Made by a program: the position numbers and the translations under genes. From positions 372,001 through 436,000 of the forward strand of contig NZ_JAKGAR010000003.1 in assembly GCF_021532625.1 (NCBI RefSeq): a stretch of 64,000 nt of DNA, in the 5' to 3' direction. Below, piece by piece: positions 36,903 to 45,648 of the stretch; positions within the stretch are counted from its first letter, which is position 1, and every line of letters starts with the position of its first letter. The notes below the pieces were generated by a model. It was given only the letters and a program-made list of their open reading frames with translations, did not search any database and was not told the DNA's origin. Source of the stretch: Octadecabacter algicola. Its GTDB lineage: Bacteria; Pseudomonadota; Alphaproteobacteria; Rhodobacterales; Rhodobacteraceae.

Positions 36903-37556
36903 TCAGCCCTTCCGCAATGCACTGACATCGGACGCTAGAACTGCGACATTGCCTTCGAGAATCAATACAGACTCGCCATTCTCACTGCGCACTTCGTTCA
37001 CCCGAGCGTAGACATCCGCCGTTTCGTTCAAGATAACTTCGCCATTGGAAAAACTCTCAACGTTGAAGGTGTAAGTGCCGTCCGGGAAAGGCGTGCCATC
37101 CGATGATGTTCCAGCCCATTCGACAGGCTCCGCCGAGAGTGGGAGTGCCGTCCGCTGAACTTCCTCACCAGCTTCATCGTAAACAACCAGTTCAACAGTA
37201 TCGGAAACTGCAGCCGGATTGGGCGCAATCGTTATTGGGGTTCCGTCAAAATAAGCAGGCGCAGCGACTCGGGCCTCGTTGCCGACCCAGTCAGCCATCT
37301 GCGCCATACCAGACGTATTCATCTGCACCATTAACGAAGACAAAAGTTCATTGGTCAGCACCGCCTGTTCCACACCAGAGAATGTCGCCAGTTGTTGGGC
37401 GTACTCCGTAGAATCGGTCGGATTAAGCGGATCTTGGTTTTCCATTTGCACGGTCAGCATTTTTAGAAATGTTTCGAAGTCAGAAGATATTACTGCTTCC
37501 GACGTTTCAGCTGTCGGCACAAAAGAAGCCGATGTTGCGACTGAACTGATTTCCAT
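36903..37556 (-). CDS. flgD: Flagellar hook-capping protein FlgD
   Basis: Protein of 217 residues. The N-terminal export and capping motif FETFLKMLTVQMENQDPLNP (about 28-47) is diagnostic, followed by two beta-rich domains including GTPFPDGTYTFNV. FlgD sits on the growing hook tip and permits FlgE addition. It is downstream of fliK in the same operon, 15 bp apart. AGGATCT precedes the ATG. Confidence 0.95.
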   Translation of the reverse strand: MEISSVATSASFVPTAETSEAVISSDFETFLKMLTVQMENQDPLNPTDSTEYAQQLATFSGVEQAVLTNELLSSLMVQMNTSGMAQMADWVGNEARVAAPAYFDGTPITIAPNPAAVSDTVELVVYDEAGEEVQRTALPLSAEPVEWAGTSSDGTPFPDGTYTFNVESFSNGEVILNETADVYARVNEVRSENGESVLILEGNVAVLASDVSALRKG

Positions 37557-37571
37557 GATTTGAGATCCTAT

Positions 37572-39029
37572 TTAGAGTTTGAGGTCGAGTCCGCGCGATA
37601 TGGCGGATTGAATGTGAGTTAATGTGGCGTGATCATCCAATGGCTGATCAGTAATGTTGGATAGGTGTAACTGCGCATCCTGATCATGCTGGTTCGGCTC
37701 ATCCGATTGATTGTCGAATGTAAATTCCAATGACTCGTAGCCGAGATCCTGGAATTCGCGGATCAGGTCGTTGATGTTCTTTCGGATCAGGTCCACGGTT
37801 TCAGGGCGCTCTGCTAGAATTGAAACGGAAAGCCCTGCGTCCGTATTCGTTAGCGTCATCTTGATACGGCCAAGCTCCTCGGGATTGAGGACAATCTCTG
37901 TTGTTCCCGTACCCGTCTGTGCAGCAACTGTCGCAATTTGCGCCGCTATCTGCGGCGTGTGAACCCGACTAGTCACCATAGAGTTCGACGTCTGCATCTC
38001 AGGAGCTGTGGTATTTACGATCGCAAACCCGCTTTCGGCAAAGGCAACTTCTGATAAACCATCTTGGGTCGATATCGCTCTGTCAATAAACTGCACTGGT
38101 GGGTTTGGATCTTGAGACATGGGAGAAAAAGATGGTGCGATACTCGTAATGGCCCTTTTCGTTGCCATACCCCTCATTGCCCCATCCGCTTGCGTTTCCA
38201 TTTCTTTATCGGGGTTAATTTTAGCACCGCGGTTTTCTGGAATAGCAGCGAATGAATAGAGTTTCCTATTAACTTGCGCCTCTTTCAAAGAACCCGAACT
38301 CGTTGATCCTGCTGATGAAATCGCTTGGACTGGCCCCATTAGTTTGGCTGAAGTCGCGAGTGGCGAGGAATGACGTCCTTCGATCTCACCTAGGAAATGT
38401 GATTCCTCTATTTGGCCGTTCATAAGGGGCGTCTTAGTGTTCGCCATTTCTTCTGTGAACAGTGTTTGTGAGTTCAATGTTTCAGGCTTCACTGCAGGCT
38501 GATTCATTGATGCCCTCAGTTCCTTAGAGTTAAGATCCGGACTATCCGAAGTCGCCATGTTTTGATCGGGTCGCTCCCGATGGCTTGGCTGAGACGAGTC
38601 CACGAGGTCGGCCCTTTTAACGAGCTCGACTTGAGACAAGCTTTCAGCTGACTCGGGCGTCTTCACGATTGTCGACTGATGAGCCCTAAGTGGCTCAAAC
38701 AAAGCGAACTCAACCGGGTCAGAGTCTGACTCCGTTTCCGTCGTGTCAGTATTCGGTGACTTTCCAGAGATGCGCGCGTTAGCAGGAATTTGCTCAGAAG
38801 ACTCATCGTTTTCGGTCGCAAGGTCTGATTCATCTGGAATTGAAAGTGGTGGGGGGGGCGAGTGCTTCGCCTCATCCCTACGCAAGGCGAGGTCTTGTTC
38901 TCTTAATACCTCAGCAAAGGCCATCTGCGCGTCGCCTTCATCACGGCTCTGCAGCCCGATGTCATGTTGCGGATTTGTACCTGCCAATGCCGACGGCCTA
39001 GCTAGACTTTGGCTCTCATTTTGAAACAT
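37572..39029 (-). CDS. fliK: Flagellar hook-length control protein FliK
   Basis: Protein of 485 residues. The first 350 residues are Ser-, Glu- and Pro-rich and look disordered. The C-terminal hook-length domain begins near residue 370 with TEIVLNPEELGRIKMTLTNT and DAGLSVSILAERPETVDLIR, the Flg_hook signature. It measures hook length and switches export specificity. The ATG at 39029 is preceded by GGAGAAG. It is divergent from flgJ. Confidence 0.9.
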   Translation of the reverse strand: MFQNESQSLARPSALAGTNPQHDIGLQSRDEGDAQMAFAEVLREQDLALRRDEAKHSPPPPLSIPDESDLATENDESSEQIPANARISGKSPNTDTTETESDSDPVEFALFEPLRAHQSTIVKTPESAESLSQVELVKRADLVDSSQPSHRERPDQNMATSDSPDLNSKELRASMNQPAVKPETLNSQTLFTEEMANTKTPLMNGQIEESHFLGEIEGRHSSPLATSAKLMGPVQAISSAGSTSSGSLKEAQVNRKLYSFAAIPENRGAKINPDKEMETQADGAMRGMATKRAITSIAPSFSPMSQDPNPPVQFIDRAISTQDGLSEVAFAESGFAIVNTTAPEMQTSNSMVTSRVHTPQIAAQIATVAAQTGTGTTEIVLNPEELGRIKMTLTNTDAGLSVSILAERPETVDLIRKNINDLIREFQDLGYESLEFTFDNQSDEPNQHDQDAQLHLSNITDQPLDDHATLTHIQSAISRGLDLKL

Positions 39030-39140
39030 CGGCTTCTCCGAACGTTGTATATTGAGACGAGGTCTAACGCAGAGATACTTACTCAATCTTTACCGCTGGC
39101 CCCTAATGATAGGGAAAATTGTCAACGTCGGAGTTTCAGA

Positions 39141-39416
39141 ATGGAAATACAGACACTTCAAACCACACCCTCTATCTCAGAGGAACGCGCGGCCCAGCTC
39201 ATGGAGGTTGCGCAGTCGCTAGAAACTCAATTCCTATCTGAGATGTTGAAGTCAGCTGGTGTCGGTCAAACACCCGACGCTTTTGGTGGGGGAGCAGGCG
39301 AAGACCAGTTCGCGTCATTCTTGCGCGAGGAGCAAGCCAAGCAAATGACGCAAGTCGGTGGTATCGGCCTTGCCCAGTCCCTGTTTGATGCAATGATCGA
39401 GGCACCTCATGAGTAA
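39141..39416 (+). CDS. flgJ: Rod-binding protein FlgJ (rod-chaperone domain only)
   Basis: Protein of 91 residues with only the FlgJ N-terminal (Rod-binding) domain: AAQLMEVAQSLETQFLSEML and EDQFASFLREEQAKQM. The muramidase domain found in enterobacterial FlgJ is absent, as usual in alphaproteobacteria. I chose ATG 39141; the longer frame overlaps the fliK promoter. It overlaps the next gene by 8 nt. Confidence 0.92.
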   Translation: MEIQTLQTTPSISEERAAQLMEVAQSLETQFLSEMLKSAGVGQTPDAFGGGAGEDQFASFLREEQAKQMTQVGGIGLAQSLFDAMIEAPHE

Positions 39417-39744
39417 GCATGCCGTCCAACGGTTAAAGAAAATTCTTGATGCGGAACGCGCGGCTCTCTTAAGCGGCGATTTTGCGACGGTCGACACCCT
39501 AGCCGAAGAGAAAACCAGGCTTTCCCAACGTATAGGGCCCGAAGACCGGCGAGAGTTATCGGCGCTCTCTGGAGCATTGGCGCAGAATAGCGCGCTTTTG
39601 GCAGCGGCGCGCGATGGCGTGTCCAATGTTCTCAAGGCACTGGCAAATCAACGTGCTGCGCGACAAAAGTTGTCCAGCTATGACAGTTCAGGGAAAGCGA
39701 CCATGATCGCTCAACAACCCGCCAAGACCGAACGGCGTTTCTAG
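39409..39744 (+). CDS. FlgN-like flagellar chaperone candidate
   Basis: Helical, coiled-coil-rich protein of 111 residues, starting inside flgJ. The repeated pattern (LKKILDAERAALLSGDFATV, then LAEEKTRLSQRI) matches the FlgN/FliT chaperone style, in which a long helix with Leu and Ala repeats binds hook-associated proteins. The family call is by resemblance and place, not by a clear motif. It precedes flagellin by 209 bp. Confidence 0.6.
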   Translation: MSKHAVQRLKKILDAERAALLSGDFATVDTLAEEKTRLSQRIGPEDRRELSALSGALAQNSALLAAARDGVSNVLKALANQRAARQKLSSYDSSGKATMIAQQPAKTERRF

Positions 39745-39770
39745 AAAATTGAAATCAAATCGCTCAGACT

Positions 39771-39811
39771 TGCCCCTGTCTCGTTAAGGCCACGTTAGGA
39801 GACAAGGGGCA
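39771..39811 (+). promoter_or_regulatory. Hairpin with embedded CtrA-like box upstream of flagellin
   Basis: TGCCCCT-GTCTC pairs with GAGAC-a-AGGGGCA, a 12-bp stem with one bulge and a 16-nt loop. The loop holds TTAAGGCCACGTTAG (39784-39798), matching the CtrA pattern TTAA-N7-TTAA except the last base. It lies about 155 bp before the flagellin start. It may be a promoter control site or, if transcribed, part of a long leader. Confidence 0.5.
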
Positions 39812-39840
39812 TGTTGGCCTTGCACCCGAGTTGGGTGGCG

Positions 39841-39900
39841 CTGACCGTCAATCGGTCCAGCCTCCGTCAGAATGGCGTTCCTTCCAATCCAAAGGGATTG
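39841..39900 (+). promoter_or_regulatory. Two small hairpins in the flagellin leader
   Basis: CTGACCG / CGGTCCAG (39841-39860) forms a stem with one bulge. CAATCC-aaag-GGATTG (39885-39900) forms a perfect 6-bp stem. Both precede the flagellin ribosome site. FlbT is known in Caulobacter to act on the flagellin mRNA leader, which is the natural candidate role. Confidence 0.45.
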
Positions 39901-39953
39901 GTTCTTGAAAATCTGGCGCAAAACGCGCCCTTCAACTTATAGGACCCAAAAAC

Positions 39954-41225
39954 ATGTCCAGTATTCTGACAAACAACAGCGCAATGGTTGCCCTTCAGAC
40001 ACTTAAATCCATCAACAACGATCTGAGCGACACCCAGTCCGTTATTTCGACAGGTAAGGAAGTTTCCAGCGCAAAAGACAACGCCGCCGTTTGGTCAATT
40101 TCCAAAACCATGGAAAGCGACGTTAAGGGTTTTAAGGCGATCTCCGATAGCTTGAGCCTTGGTGAATCGACGGTTGCCGTTGCACGTAACGCTTCTGAAA
40201 CAGTCACTGACCTCCTTACGGACATCAAAGGCAAAATTGTTGCGGCTCAAGAAGAGAACGTTGATCGATCAAAGCTTCAAGACGACATTTCCGCTTTGAC
40301 TGAGCAAATCAAATCCGTTGTTGGCGCAGCGCAATTTAATGGTCAAAACCTTGTTGACGGGTCAAACACCGGCACAAACACAAATGGCAATACTGGTATT
40401 GATGTCTTGTCTTCCCTAGATCGCGACAGCTCTGGTGCTGTTTCTGCCAGCTCAATCGGCGTTGACACGCAAAACCTGTCGACGTCTGCCGGCCTTGATA
40501 TCACTGCTGGGACGGGAACAGGTAGCGCAAGTGTCACCACTTTAGCTGAGAACGGCGGCGCTGACGAAGTTGATATTACTGGCTTTACGTTCCTGGATAC
40601 GTCCGGTGCTGCGGCTGGAGCAAGCGCACTGAAAGCGAGTACGGCAGGCGTTGACGATACTGTAGTCAACGGGCTTGTCGTAGGCGACGAGGTGTCGCTC
40701 AAGATTGGTGACGTCGAGGGCGTATATCGTGTTAGCGAAGGCGACACAGACGCCTCTATTGCCTCTGGCCTGAAAGACGCTTTGCAAAGCAGTGGTCTGT
40801 CTACCGATGACTTCTCTTTCGATCTCACTACAGCCGGAACGCTGACAATCGAAAACCTTACAAGTGAAGCAAATATCGACATTGAATATGGCGTTTCACG
40901 TGGGTCCGGTGCATTGGCTGGCATCGAAAGCATCGATGTTGTTAATGATCCATCTGGTGCACTCTCAGAGATTGAAAACATGCTCAATGGCGCAATTGAC
41001 GCCGCTGCAGCGTTTGGTTCTGTCGAAGGCCGATTAGAGACGCAGGCCAACTTCATCAGTAGCCTGTCTGACAGCCTGACGTCCGGTATTGGGTCCATGG
41101 TCGACGCAGATATGGAAGAAACGTCCGCTCGTTTGCAGGCCTTGCAAGTACAGCAACAGTTGGGCGTTCAATCCCTGTCCATCGCTAACCAATCTCCGCA
41201 GTCGATCTTGTCACTGTTCGGATAA
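39954..41225 (+). CDS. fliC: Flagellin
   Basis: Flagellin of 423 residues. The N-terminal D0/D1 helices (SSILTNNSAMVALQTLKSI onward) and the C-terminal segment (QQQLGVQSLSIANQSPQSIL) are well kept. The central part (about residues 140-330) is a Gly-, Ser- and Thr-rich variable domain. It is exported and polymerises into the filament. It is preceded by a long structured leader and a CtrA-like box and followed by a terminator. The flaF and flbT genes follow. Confidence 0.96.
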   Translation: MSSILTNNSAMVALQTLKSINNDLSDTQSVISTGKEVSSAKDNAAVWSISKTMESDVKGFKAISDSLSLGESTVAVARNASETVTDLLTDIKGKIVAAQEENVDRSKLQDDISALTEQIKSVVGAAQFNGQNLVDGSNTGTNTNGNTGIDVLSSLDRDSSGAVSASSIGVDTQNLSTSAGLDITAGTGTGSASVTTLAENGGADEVDITGFTFLDTSGAAAGASALKASTAGVDDTVVNGLVVGDEVSLKIGDVEGVYRVSEGDTDASIASGLKDALQSSGLSTDDFSFDLTTAGTLTIENLTSEANIDIEYGVSRGSGALAGIESIDVVNDPSGALSEIENMLNGAIDAAAAFGSVEGRLETQANFISSLSDSLTSGIGSMVDADMEETSARLQALQVQQQLGVQSLSIANQSPQSILSLFG

Positions 41226-41233
41226 GTCTAAAA

Positions 41234-41268
41234 GTCTGAGGCCTCGAAAGGCGCCTCAGACATTTATT
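41234..41268 (+). terminator. Terminator after flagellin
   Basis: GTCTGAGGC / GCCTCAGAC form a 9-bp perfect stem with a 10-nt loop, followed by ATTTATTC. The T-tract is imperfect, so some transcription may read into flaF. Confidence 0.7.
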
Positions 41269-41273
41269 CACCC

Positions 41274-41315
41274 CACGACAAAGTCGTGAGAAATATCCTT
41301 CCGTCCCGAAAGGAC
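41274..41315 (+). promoter_or_regulatory. flaF leader hairpins masking the ribosome site
   Basis: CACGAC-aaa-GTCGTG (41274-41288) is a perfect 6-bp hairpin. A second, GTCC-cgaaa-GGAC (41303-41315), includes the AAGGAC Shine-Dalgarno of flaF. Folding would partly hide that site from the ribosome, a possible translation switch. Confidence 0.4.
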
Positions 41316-41320
41316 AAGTC

Positions 41321-41695
41321 GTGAATATCATAGAACAGGCCCACCAAGCTTATGGGCACAAGTCCTCTCCGTTACGAAGCGACCGATCGGCTGAGCATCA
41401 ACTTTTCAGTGAAGTCACAAGTAGGCTCACTGCCACCGCGGGCCATTTACCATCCGGATTTCCAGCTTTCGCAGAAGCCGTTCAAGCTAATCGAGCAGTC
41501 TGGACCCACCTTGCAGCTCAAGTCTCCGATGATGAAAATGGACTGACTAAAGACCTGCGGGCACGCATTTTCTATTTGGCTGAGTTCACAACCTTCCACT
41601 CTCGCAAAGTGCTAAAAGGGGAGGCTGATATTAAGCCTCTTATTGAGATAAACACAGCAATGATGCGTGGCCTGAATCCACGGGAGGAACGATAA
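41321..41695 (+). CDS. flaF: Flagellin secretion/biosynthesis protein FlaF
   Basis: Protein of 124 residues, the FlaF family found with FlbT in alphaproteobacteria. It opens MNIIEQAHQAYGHKSSPLRS with a GTG start and contains LFSEVTSRL and a central helical part. FlaF helps flagellin synthesis and secretion and opposes FlbT. Its stop overlaps the flbT start by one base. Confidence 0.93.
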   Translation: MNIIEQAHQAYGHKSSPLRSDRSAEHQLFSEVTSRLTATAGHLPSGFPAFAEAVQANRAVWTHLAAQVSDDENGLTKDLRARIFYLAEFTTFHSRKVLKGEADIKPLIEINTAMMRGLNPREER

Positions 41696-42105
41696 TGTCT
41701 GGTCTAGTATTAAAACTCGGGCCCAAAGAACGGGTTCTCGTGAATGGCGCAGTTATTGAAAATGGAGACCGCAGGTCCCGCCTTTCAATCCTGACACCCA
41801 ATGCAAACATTCTTCGGCTGCGTGACGCTATCCGGCCTGATGAGGTCAATACACCCGTACGACGGGTTTGCTATATCGCACAATTGATCTTGTCCGGTGA
41901 TGCAGAACCTGACGAAGCGAGGCTACAATTGATGCGCGGCGTTGAACAATTAAGCCAAGCGTTGACAGATGATGACAGCCGTAAACTATTGTCAGATGCT
42001 ACGGACGCTTTCAGGGACGACGAATTCTATCGTGGCCTAAAACGACTTCGTGGACTTCTACCAAGGGAGGGGCGTTTGCTTGCATCTCAGCCGCGATTGT
42101 CATGA
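41695..42105 (+). CDS. flbT: Flagellin mRNA regulator FlbT
   Basis: Protein of 136 residues: MSGLVLKLGPKERVLVNGAV, then GDRRSRLSILTPNANILRLR, typical of FlbT. In Caulobacter it destabilises or represses flagellin mRNA through its 5' leader until the hook is complete. It is coupled to flaF upstream and overlaps the DUF1217 gene by 4 nt (ATGA). Confidence 0.95.
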   Translation: MSGLVLKLGPKERVLVNGAVIENGDRRSRLSILTPNANILRLRDAIRPDEVNTPVRRVCYIAQLILSGDAEPDEARLQLMRGVEQLSQALTDDDSRKLLSDATDAFRDDEFYRGLKRLRGLLPREGRLLASQPRLS

Positions 42106-42899
42106 CCTTCCAACCGGTTCTTCCTCTATCTGGCTACGCGGGATGGTTGTTTCTTGAACGGACCGCGGACAGCCAACGCGCGGTCTTCAACGAAAGCGCA
42201 ACAGTGGTTCGGGCTACCGATAGTTTCCGCGACAATATTGGAAATATTACTACCGCCGAAGATCTTGTAAATGATCGGGAATTACTGAGCGTGGCACTAG
42301 GGGCCTTTGGCTTGGATGATGATATCGACAACAAGTTCTTTATCCGGAAAATTCTGGAAGAAGGCACCGAAGATTCGGATTCCTTGGCCAACAAATTGTC
42401 GGACAGTCGCTACGCAGCATTCAGTGAAGCATTTGGGTTTGGGACCTTGGGCGGTCTACCCAAAACTTCACTTTCGTTTTTCTCAGATGACATCATTGAT
42501 CGATATGAGGCCAAACAGTTTGAGGCCGCCGTTGGCGAACAAAACAATGACATGCGCCTGGCTATGAATGCCGGAACTGCGATTGCTGACGTTATGGAAA
42601 CATCGAGCACGAATGACGGCCAATGGTTCGGAATGATGGGGGATGCAGCGCTACGTAGTGTCTTTGATACGGCTTTTGGATTCTCATCTAGCTTTGCCGC
42701 GCTGGATCTTGATCAACAACTCGAACAATTTCAGAGTCGCGCGAAGGCAACGTTTGGGACAGATCAATTTTCTGAACTCGCTTCGCCGGAAAACCAAGAA
42801 AAAATAATTCGGCTCTATATGTTGCGGACAGAAATTGAGACGAATTTCGCCATAACCTCCGGCGCTTCGGTTGCATTGAGCCTGCTGCAACAAGGCTAA
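42102..42899 (+). CDS. DUF1217 flagellar protein
   Basis: Protein of 265 residues of the DUF1217 family, found in alphaproteobacterial flagellar clusters. A typical block is LSVALGAFGLDDDIDNKFFI followed by LADSRYA-like SDSRYAAFSEAFGFG. Its role is not known; secretion or filament assembly is guessed from context. It is the last gene of the flagellin operon and its stop overlaps the convergent fliI stop by 4 nt. Confidence 0.85.
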   Translation: MTFQPVLPLSGYAGWLFLERTADSQRAVFNESATVVRATDSFRDNIGNITTAEDLVNDRELLSVALGAFGLDDDIDNKFFIRKILEEGTEDSDSLANKLSDSRYAAFSEAFGFGTLGGLPKTSLSFFSDDIIDRYEAKQFEAAVGEQNNDMRLAMNAGTAIADVMETSSTNDGQWFGMMGDAALRSVFDTAFGFSSSFAALDLDQQLEQFQSRAKATFGTDQFSELASPENQEKIIRLYMLRTEIETNFAITSGASVALSLLQQG

Positions 42900-44212
42900 G
42901 CGCCACCAATCTGTAAAGCACGTTGCAGCATTCGAAAGGCGCCGACGATCCCTTGATCGCTTTGCATTGCAATGAAGTTTTCCAAGGCATCATGTGTCGC
43001 TATCGCATCGTCGATCTTTTGATCTGACCCGTTCGCATATAGGCCAGACTGAATCATCAGCTCTGCTTGTTCGTAGGCACCCATGTGACGTCTAGCTGAC
43101 GCAATAAGTTTATTTTCAGCAGCGTTAGCAGCGTCCGGGAGCGAGCGCGAAACTGAGCGCGTCACATCGATCGCCGGAAAACGACCGCGTTCTGCAATTA
43201 TTCGATCCAAAACAACATGACCATCAAGCACACCGCGCAACATATCGGCGACGGGTTCTTCCATGTCAGACCCCGCAACCAAAACACTATAGATTGCTGT
43301 GATATCGCCGGTTTCATCTCTGCCGGGGCCCGCACGTTCACAGAGTCTGGCAATAGCTGCCGGCGTAGACGCCGGATGTCCGCGCAAGTTCGCTGTTTCA
43401 CCTGCAGCGACAGCGACTTCACGATGCGCTTCAGCGAAACGGGTAACACTGTCGACTAGCAGTAAAACCTGCAAACCCTGATCTCGAAAGTACTCGGCGA
43501 CGGTTGTGGCGACTTGCGGGCACCTGCGGCGCACTTGCGCCGCACGATCTGAAGTCGCAGCGACAATGACACTGCGCGTCATCCCGTCCGGCCCAAGGGA
43601 CTTTTCAACGAACTCCCGAAGTTCACGGCCCCGCTCTCCGACCAATCCAATGACGATAACATCTGCATCGACCTTTTTGGCAAGCGACGCCAATAGGGTG
43701 GATTTGCCCACACCGGATCCCGCAAAGAGCCCAATTCTTTGACCGCGGACAATTGGAAGAATGGTATCGAAGACAGCAAAACCAGTCGCCAATCGGGTTC
43801 CTAATCCACGCCGAGAAGCTGCTGGGAGAGGCGCTACGTCTATCTTGCGAGGTTCGACCCCCGGCAAAAGCGGTCGACCATCTAAAGGTTGTCCGTCGGG
43901 ATCAACCACACGACCAATCCAGCCAGCGTGAGGGGCAAGAACAGGACGGGGCAATAACACCACTTTGGCTTTGGAACCTAATCCTTCGGTCGAGCCATCC
44001 ATCATCACATCAAGCCGCGCTGCGCCCACACGGATGATCTCGCCAGTTAGTTCGTGACCGATAACTTTGATCCGATCCCCGACCACCCCGTGGGCGGATA
44101 ACCCACAAACTTGGACCAAACCCCCAGCTATTTCGCTGATTTCCCCGACTGGTCGTATTAGCGATACGCGGTCGAGTGATGCACCCATTTGGGCGAATAA
44201 TTCTTCTGTCAT
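42896..44212 (-). CDS. fliI: Flagellum-specific ATPase FliI
   Basis: Export ATPase of 438 residues, normal for FliI. Walker A GLFAGSGVGKSTLL has its lysine near 170, and Walker B (LLLVDSVTRFAEAHREV) lies in the middle. I chose ATG 44212, preceded by GGGGATAAG; the longer frame runs through the flgB promoter. It powers unfolding and export of flagellar substrates with FliH and FliJ. It is divergent from flgB. Confidence 0.95.
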   Translation of the reverse strand: MTEELFAQMGASLDRVSLIRPVGEISEIAGGLVQVCGLSAHGVVGDRIKVIGHELTGEIIRVGAARLDVMMDGSTEGLGSKAKVVLLPRPVLAPHAGWIGRVVDPDGQPLDGRPLLPGVEPRKIDVAPLPAASRRGLGTRLATGFAVFDTILPIVRGQRIGLFAGSGVGKSTLLASLAKKVDADVIVIGLVGERGRELREFVEKSLGPDGMTRSVIVAATSDRAAQVRRRCPQVATTVAEYFRDQGLQVLLLVDSVTRFAEAHREVAVAAGETANLRGHPASTPAAIARLCERAGPGRDETGDITAIYSVLVAGSDMEEPVADMLRGVLDGHVVLDRIIAERGRFPAIDVTRSVSRSLPDAANAAENKLIASARRHMGAYEQAELMIQSGLYANGSDQKIDDAIATHDALENFIAMQSDQGIVGAFRMLQRALQIGGA

Positions 44213-44258
44213 CTTATCCCCGCTGTGTTCGTGACAACCAATTCTTAGGGAATCATCC

Positions 44259-44273
44259 TTAAGGCTTAGTTGA
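44259..44273. promoter_or_regulatory. CtrA-like box between fliI and flgB
   Basis: TTAAGGCTTAGTTGA fits TTAA-N7-TTAA with one mismatch (TTGA). It is 24 bp before the flgB ATG and 47 bp from the fliI start, so it could serve either divergent gene. Confidence 0.45.
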
Positions 44274-44296
44274 AGCCACTCGAGGGAGAAGCCCCG

Positions 44297-44680
44297 ATGT
44301 TTACGAACCTGAACTTGTTTCAGACATCTTATGCCATGGCGCGTCATGCAGGCGCGCGACAAGCCGTAACGGCCGCCAACATGGCGAACGCCGATACACC
44401 AAATTATCGTGCACAAACGATGGCGTCTTTTGCCGACAGCTATGAAAATGGTTCATCGGGTAAGATGCGAACGACACGTGCCGGACACCTAGGTTTGGGC
44501 GATGCAACTTTAACAACCTCAAATGATTTCACAGATGCCGAAGCATCTCCAAACGGGAACTCTGTCTCTCTAGAACAAGAGATGATCAATGCCGTTGAGG
44601 TGCAGCGCGAACATAATCGGGCGCTCGCGATCTATAAGCATTCGCTGGATGTCCTGCGCATGAGCATTGGACGGAGATAA
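44297..44680 (+). CDS. flgB: Flagellar basal-body rod protein FlgB
   Basis: Proximal rod protein of 127 residues. The family signature QAVTAANMANADTPNYRAQT is near the N-terminus (about 20-40). It ends with SLDVLRMSIGRR. I chose ATG 44297, preceded by GAGGGAGAAG. It is the first gene of the flgBC-fliEQ-flgFGAH operon. Confidence 0.95.
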   Translation: MFTNLNLFQTSYAMARHAGARQAVTAANMANADTPNYRAQTMASFADSYENGSSGKMRTTRAGHLGLGDATLTTSNDFTDAEASPNGNSVSLEQEMINAVEVQREHNRALAIYKHSLDVLRMSIGRR

Positions 44681-44682
44681 GA

Positions 44683-45075
44683 ATGGCAGATTTTTCTGAC
44701 GCAATGAGGGTGACCGCAAGTGGCATGCGAGCGCAAGCCGCACGCTTACGTCATGTCTCCGAAAATATCGCAAATGTCGACACACCTGGTTACCATCGCA
44801 AAACGGTTAGTTTTCAATCCATTGTAGAAGCTGGACAGGAAAACGGCCTGGTTGAAGCGGGGCGTGTCCAATTGGATCAAACCCCGCTTAATGAAATCTA
44901 TGATCCTTCGCACCCTATGGCCGACGGTAACGGCAATTATGAAGGATCCAACGTGAATCTCCTCATTGAGATCGCTGACGCCCGAGAGGCGCAGCGTAGC
45001 TATGAGGCCAATTTGAAATTGTTCGATCAGGTTCGGCAAATGTCGACGTCCCTGATGGACATTCTGCGTAGATAA
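44683..45075 (+). CDS. flgC: Flagellar basal-body rod protein FlgC
   Basis: Proximal rod protein of 130 residues. It has RHVSENIANVDTPGYHRKTV near the N-terminus and the C-terminal EAQRSYEANLKLFDQVRQMS signature. It follows flgB with a 2-bp gap. Confidence 0.96.
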   Translation: MADFSDAMRVTASGMRAQAARLRHVSENIANVDTPGYHRKTVSFQSIVEAGQENGLVEAGRVQLDQTPLNEIYDPSHPMADGNGNYEGSNVNLLIEIADAREAQRSYEANLKLFDQVRQMSTSLMDILRR

Positions 45076-45089
45076 AAAGGGCAGACATT

Positions 45090-45377
45090 ATGCAAGTTCA
45101 ACCGACAGTCGTCGCGCGCGCCTATGCCGCGAACCGACCAGCCACGGCACCATCTCCATCCGATTCTGAAGGATCAACTTTCGGCCAAGCCTTGTCTGGT
45201 TTCGTCGATACCCTACAAACCGGCGAACGAACGGCCATGGCATCAATGACAGGTGACGCTGATCCACACGCTTTGGTTCAGGCACTGGCCCAAACAGAGT
45301 TGGCCGTCGAAACCGCTGTTACCGTTCGGGACAAAGTCGTCGAGGCGTACCAAGAAATCCTGAGGATGCCTGTCTGA
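45090..45377 (+). CDS. fliE: Flagellar hook-basal body protein FliE
   Basis: Small protein of 95 residues. The second half has DPHALVQALAQTELAVETAV and VEAYQEILRMPV, the FliE signature. It joins the MS ring to the rod. fliQ starts one base after its stop. Confidence 0.94.
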   Translation: MQVQPTVVARAYAANRPATAPSPSDSEGSTFGQALSGFVDTLQTGERTAMASMTGDADPHALVQALAQTELAVETAVTVRDKVVEAYQEILRMPV

Positions 45378-45378
45378 T

Positions 45379-45645
45379 ATGGACGACACGATCTTCTATG
45401 ACACGCTGAGGCAAGGCCTCTGGACGGCGACACTGGTGTCGATGCCAATCTTAGTTGTCGCACTGATTACCGGCTTAACGGTCGGTTTGTTCCAAGCTTT
45501 AACCTCGATTCAGGAAATGACCCTGACGTTTGTCCCGAAACTCGCAGCAATCGTAGGCGTGTTCTGGATCACTATGGGTTTCATGACCGAGACGCTCGTC
45601 GGCTTCTTTCAAAACACTCTCGTTCCGATCATCGCAGGAGGCTAA
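45379..45645 (+). CDS. fliQ: Flagellar export protein FliQ
   Basis: Membrane protein of 88 residues with two hydrophobic helices (MPILVVALITGLTVGLFQAL and KLAAIVGVFWITMGFMTETL). The family motif QEMTLTFVPK lies between them. It forms the export gate with FliP and FliR. It lies in the rod operon. Confidence 0.96.
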   Translation: MDDTIFYDTLRQGLWTATLVSMPILVVALITGLTVGLFQALTSIQEMTLTFVPKLAAIVGVFWITMGFMTETLVGFFQNTLVPIIAGG

Positions 45646-45648
45646 TTT

